Positions 14,145 through 15,221 of a DNA stretch of 15,221 nt are shown piece after piece; position 1 is the first letter of the stretch, and each line of letters starts with the position of its first letter. This DNA is from Armatimonadota bacterium (lineage in GTDB: Bacteria > Armatimonadota > UBA5829), in NCBI GenBank assembly GCA_023474015.1, contig JAMCYN010000074.1, positions 1 to 15,221 on the forward strand, given 5' to 3'. The position numbers were made by a program, and so were the translations under genes. A model generated the notes under the pieces. The model was not told the origin of the DNA and did no database searches. It was given only the letters and a program-made list of their open reading frames with translations.

Positions 14145-14251
14145 CTTGTCATGCTGCGTAGCGAAGCATCTGCTTTGAACCGGAGGTATGGGCTGAGAAG
14201 AAGCCTTCAGTGCAAAGCAGATTCTTCGTCGTGCCTCCTCAGAATGACAAG
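14145..14251. repeat. 107-bp MITE/REP-like element with long imperfect terminal inverted repeats
   Basis: The left end, CTTGTCATGCTGCG followed by TAGCGAAGCATCTGCTTTG, is mirrored by CAAAGCAGATTCTTCG (14214-14229), then a diverged stretch, then CAGAATGACAAG (14240-14251). The outer 8 bases and the inner 15 or so match with one mismatch. It strongly resembles the dispersed 'TCATTCTGAG...CAGAATGA' type of intergenic repeat seen in many uncultured bacteria; that link is from memory. A small inner hairpin (GGCT/AGCC) lies near 14190-14204. It ends 74 bases before the thrS start and contains no gene. Confidence 0.75.
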
Positions 14252-14325
14252 ACTTATGGCTTCGTGTAGAGACCGAACACGACGTGTTATATGGGTATTA
14301 CCGGATGTCGGAAACCGAGGACTAT

Positions 14326-15221
14326 ATGGCAAAATACGATCTTGAAACGCTAAGACACTCCACTGCGCACGTGATGGCGCATGCGGTACGGAACCTCCGC
14401 CCGGAAGCGAAAGTCGCAATCGGTCCGGCGATTGAGGACGGCTTCTATTACGACTTCGGTGTAACCGAGCCGTTCACGCCCGAGGATTTGGAGCGATTCT
14501 CCGAGGAAATGCAAAAGATCATCGCCGCCAACACGCCGTTCGTGCGCAAGGAAGTCAGCCGCGACGAGGCGCTGGAGATGTTCAAGGACGAGCCCTATAA
14601 GGTTGAGCTTATTCGCGAGTTTCCGGATGGTGAGGTCATATCCGTCTATGAAGAGGATGGTTTCGTCGATCTGTGTCGCGGGCCTCATGTCGCGAGCACG
14701 GGCGAGGTCAAGGCGTTCAAGCTTCTGAAGACTTCGGGGGCGTACTGGCGCGGCGACGAGCGCAACACGATGCTGCAGCGCATCTACGGCACGGCGGCCG
14801 GGCCGGGGCTCGTTTTCTGGCATCCGAAGGGCGCGCTGGTTCGCAAGCTTATGGAGGATTATTGGCGCAACGAGCACCTCGCCAACGGCTACGATCTGAT
14901 ATTCACGCCGCACATCGCGAGGCAGGACCTCTGGAAAACCAGCGGACACCTCGATTTCTTCACGGAGAATATGTATCAGCCGATGGACGTGGACGGCTCG
15001 CCGTATCTCATAAGGCCGATGAACTGCCCGTTCCATTTGCTGATTTATAAGTCCAGGGTCCGAAGCTACAGGGAGTTTCCGATTCGCTGGGCCGAACTGG
15101 GCACGGTGTATCGCTACGAACGCTCCGGCGTCCTTCACGGGCTGATGCGAGTGAGGGGCTTCACGCAGGACGACGCGCATATCCTTTGCACGCGCGAGCA
15201 GCTCGACTCCGAGACGAAGCG
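14326..15221 (+). CDS. thrS: Threonyl-tRNA synthetase, N-terminal 298 residues (cut by window end), no TGS domain
   Basis: This class II synthetase charges tRNA-Thr and removes mischarged serine. The ATG at 14326 has GAGG five bases upstream; the in-frame ATG at 14305 is an alternative. The protein begins directly with the editing domain: H11 and H15 in 'RHSTAH', and C117 and H121 in 'DLCRGPH', are the editing-site residues. The usual N-terminal TGS domain (about 60 residues) is absent, and upstream there is only a repeat element with in-frame stops. The catalytic part shows 'FWHPKG' (164-169), 'RPMNCPFH' (230-237) with the zinc-binding cysteine C234, and class II motif 2 ('VYRYERSG...[15 protein letters not shown]'). 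Between 'RIYGTA' (152-157) and '[11 protein letters not shown]' about 36 residues normally present, including the RDHRKLGK-type linker helix, are missing in frame. The gene continues beyond the window. Confidence 0.93.
   Translation, partial: MAKYDLETLRHSTAHVMAHAVRNLRPEAKVAIGPAIEDGFYYDFGVTEPFTPEDLERFSEEMQKIIAANTPFVRKEVSRDEALEMFKDEPYKVELIREFPDGEVISVYEEDGFVDLCRGPHVASTGEVKAFKLLKTSGAYWRGDERNTMLQRIYGTAAGPGLVFWHPKGALVRKLMEDYWRNEHLANGYDLIFTPHIARQDLWKTSGHLDFFTENMYQPMDVDGSPYLIRPMNCPFHLLIYKSRVRSYREFPIRWAELGTVYRYERSGVLHGLMRVRGFTQDDAHILCTREQLDSETK

Noticed and set aside
14019..14325. T-box riboswitch upstream of thrS
   Set aside because: No AGGGTGG-type antiterminator sequence or specifier stem could be found; the space is filled by repeats.
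14350..15180. 276-codon minus-strand open frame
   Set aside because: It is the antisense shadow of thrS, whose plus-strand product is clearly recognised.
1..15221. CRISPR array, tRNA or rRNA genes, or a multi-gene defence system
   Set aside because: No regularly spaced direct repeats of CRISPR length, no cloverleaf with TTCGA arm and no rRNA signature was seen; no defence-type gene cluster is present.

Overview
This is a GC-rich bacterial chromosome window, roughly 55-60 % GC by eye, with thirteen supportable protein-coding units, no rRNA or tRNA that I can see, and unusually repeat-rich intergenic DNA. No gene fixes the phylum. The short period-7 tandem arrays, the palindromic spacers and the gene mix would suit an uncultured lineage such as Armatimonadota or a neighbouring phylum, but that is a weak inference.

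Layout. At 46-1404 (+) is a secreted multidomain protein of unknown function. A YihY/UPF0761 membrane protein follows (1541-2386, +), then a PAT-type GNAT acetyltransferase (2600-3115, +). A small zinc-ribbon protein lies on the minus strand (3172-3357). A GH130 mannoside-phosphorylase-family enzyme follows (3819-4952, +). From 11300 down to 5132 on the minus strand runs a complete peptide/oligopeptide ABC transporter operon in the order oppA-oppB-oppC-oppD-oppF. It starts at a perfect TTGACA-N17-TATAAT promoter. galE (11448-12443, +) diverges from it with its own extended -10 promoter and a leader hairpin. A 508-codon gene of an uncharacterised, possibly mobile, winged-helix family (12492-14018, -) sits between galE and thrS. 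thrS (14326 to the window end, +) is cut by the window edge.

How the genes work together. The opp genes encode one import machine: a lipoprotein-like binding protein, two permeases and two ATPases. They are coupled by short overlaps, except that about 186 bp of repeat DNA separates oppB and oppC. GH130 and GalE suggest mannoside and UDP-galactose metabolism, but they are not in one operon. The other genes look like independent units.

Most notable points. oppA is split by an exact 10-bp tandem duplication; removing one copy restores a 678-codon frame. ThrS lacks the N-terminal TGS domain and about 36 residues between its editing and catalytic domains. The OppF signature motif reads SGDQ instead of SGGQ. 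A 61-residue C4 zinc-ribbon gene has a strong ribosome-binding site. Several different heptamer arrays and paired hairpins lie between the genes. The ribosome-binding site of the 508-codon gene lies in the loop of a perfect hairpin.
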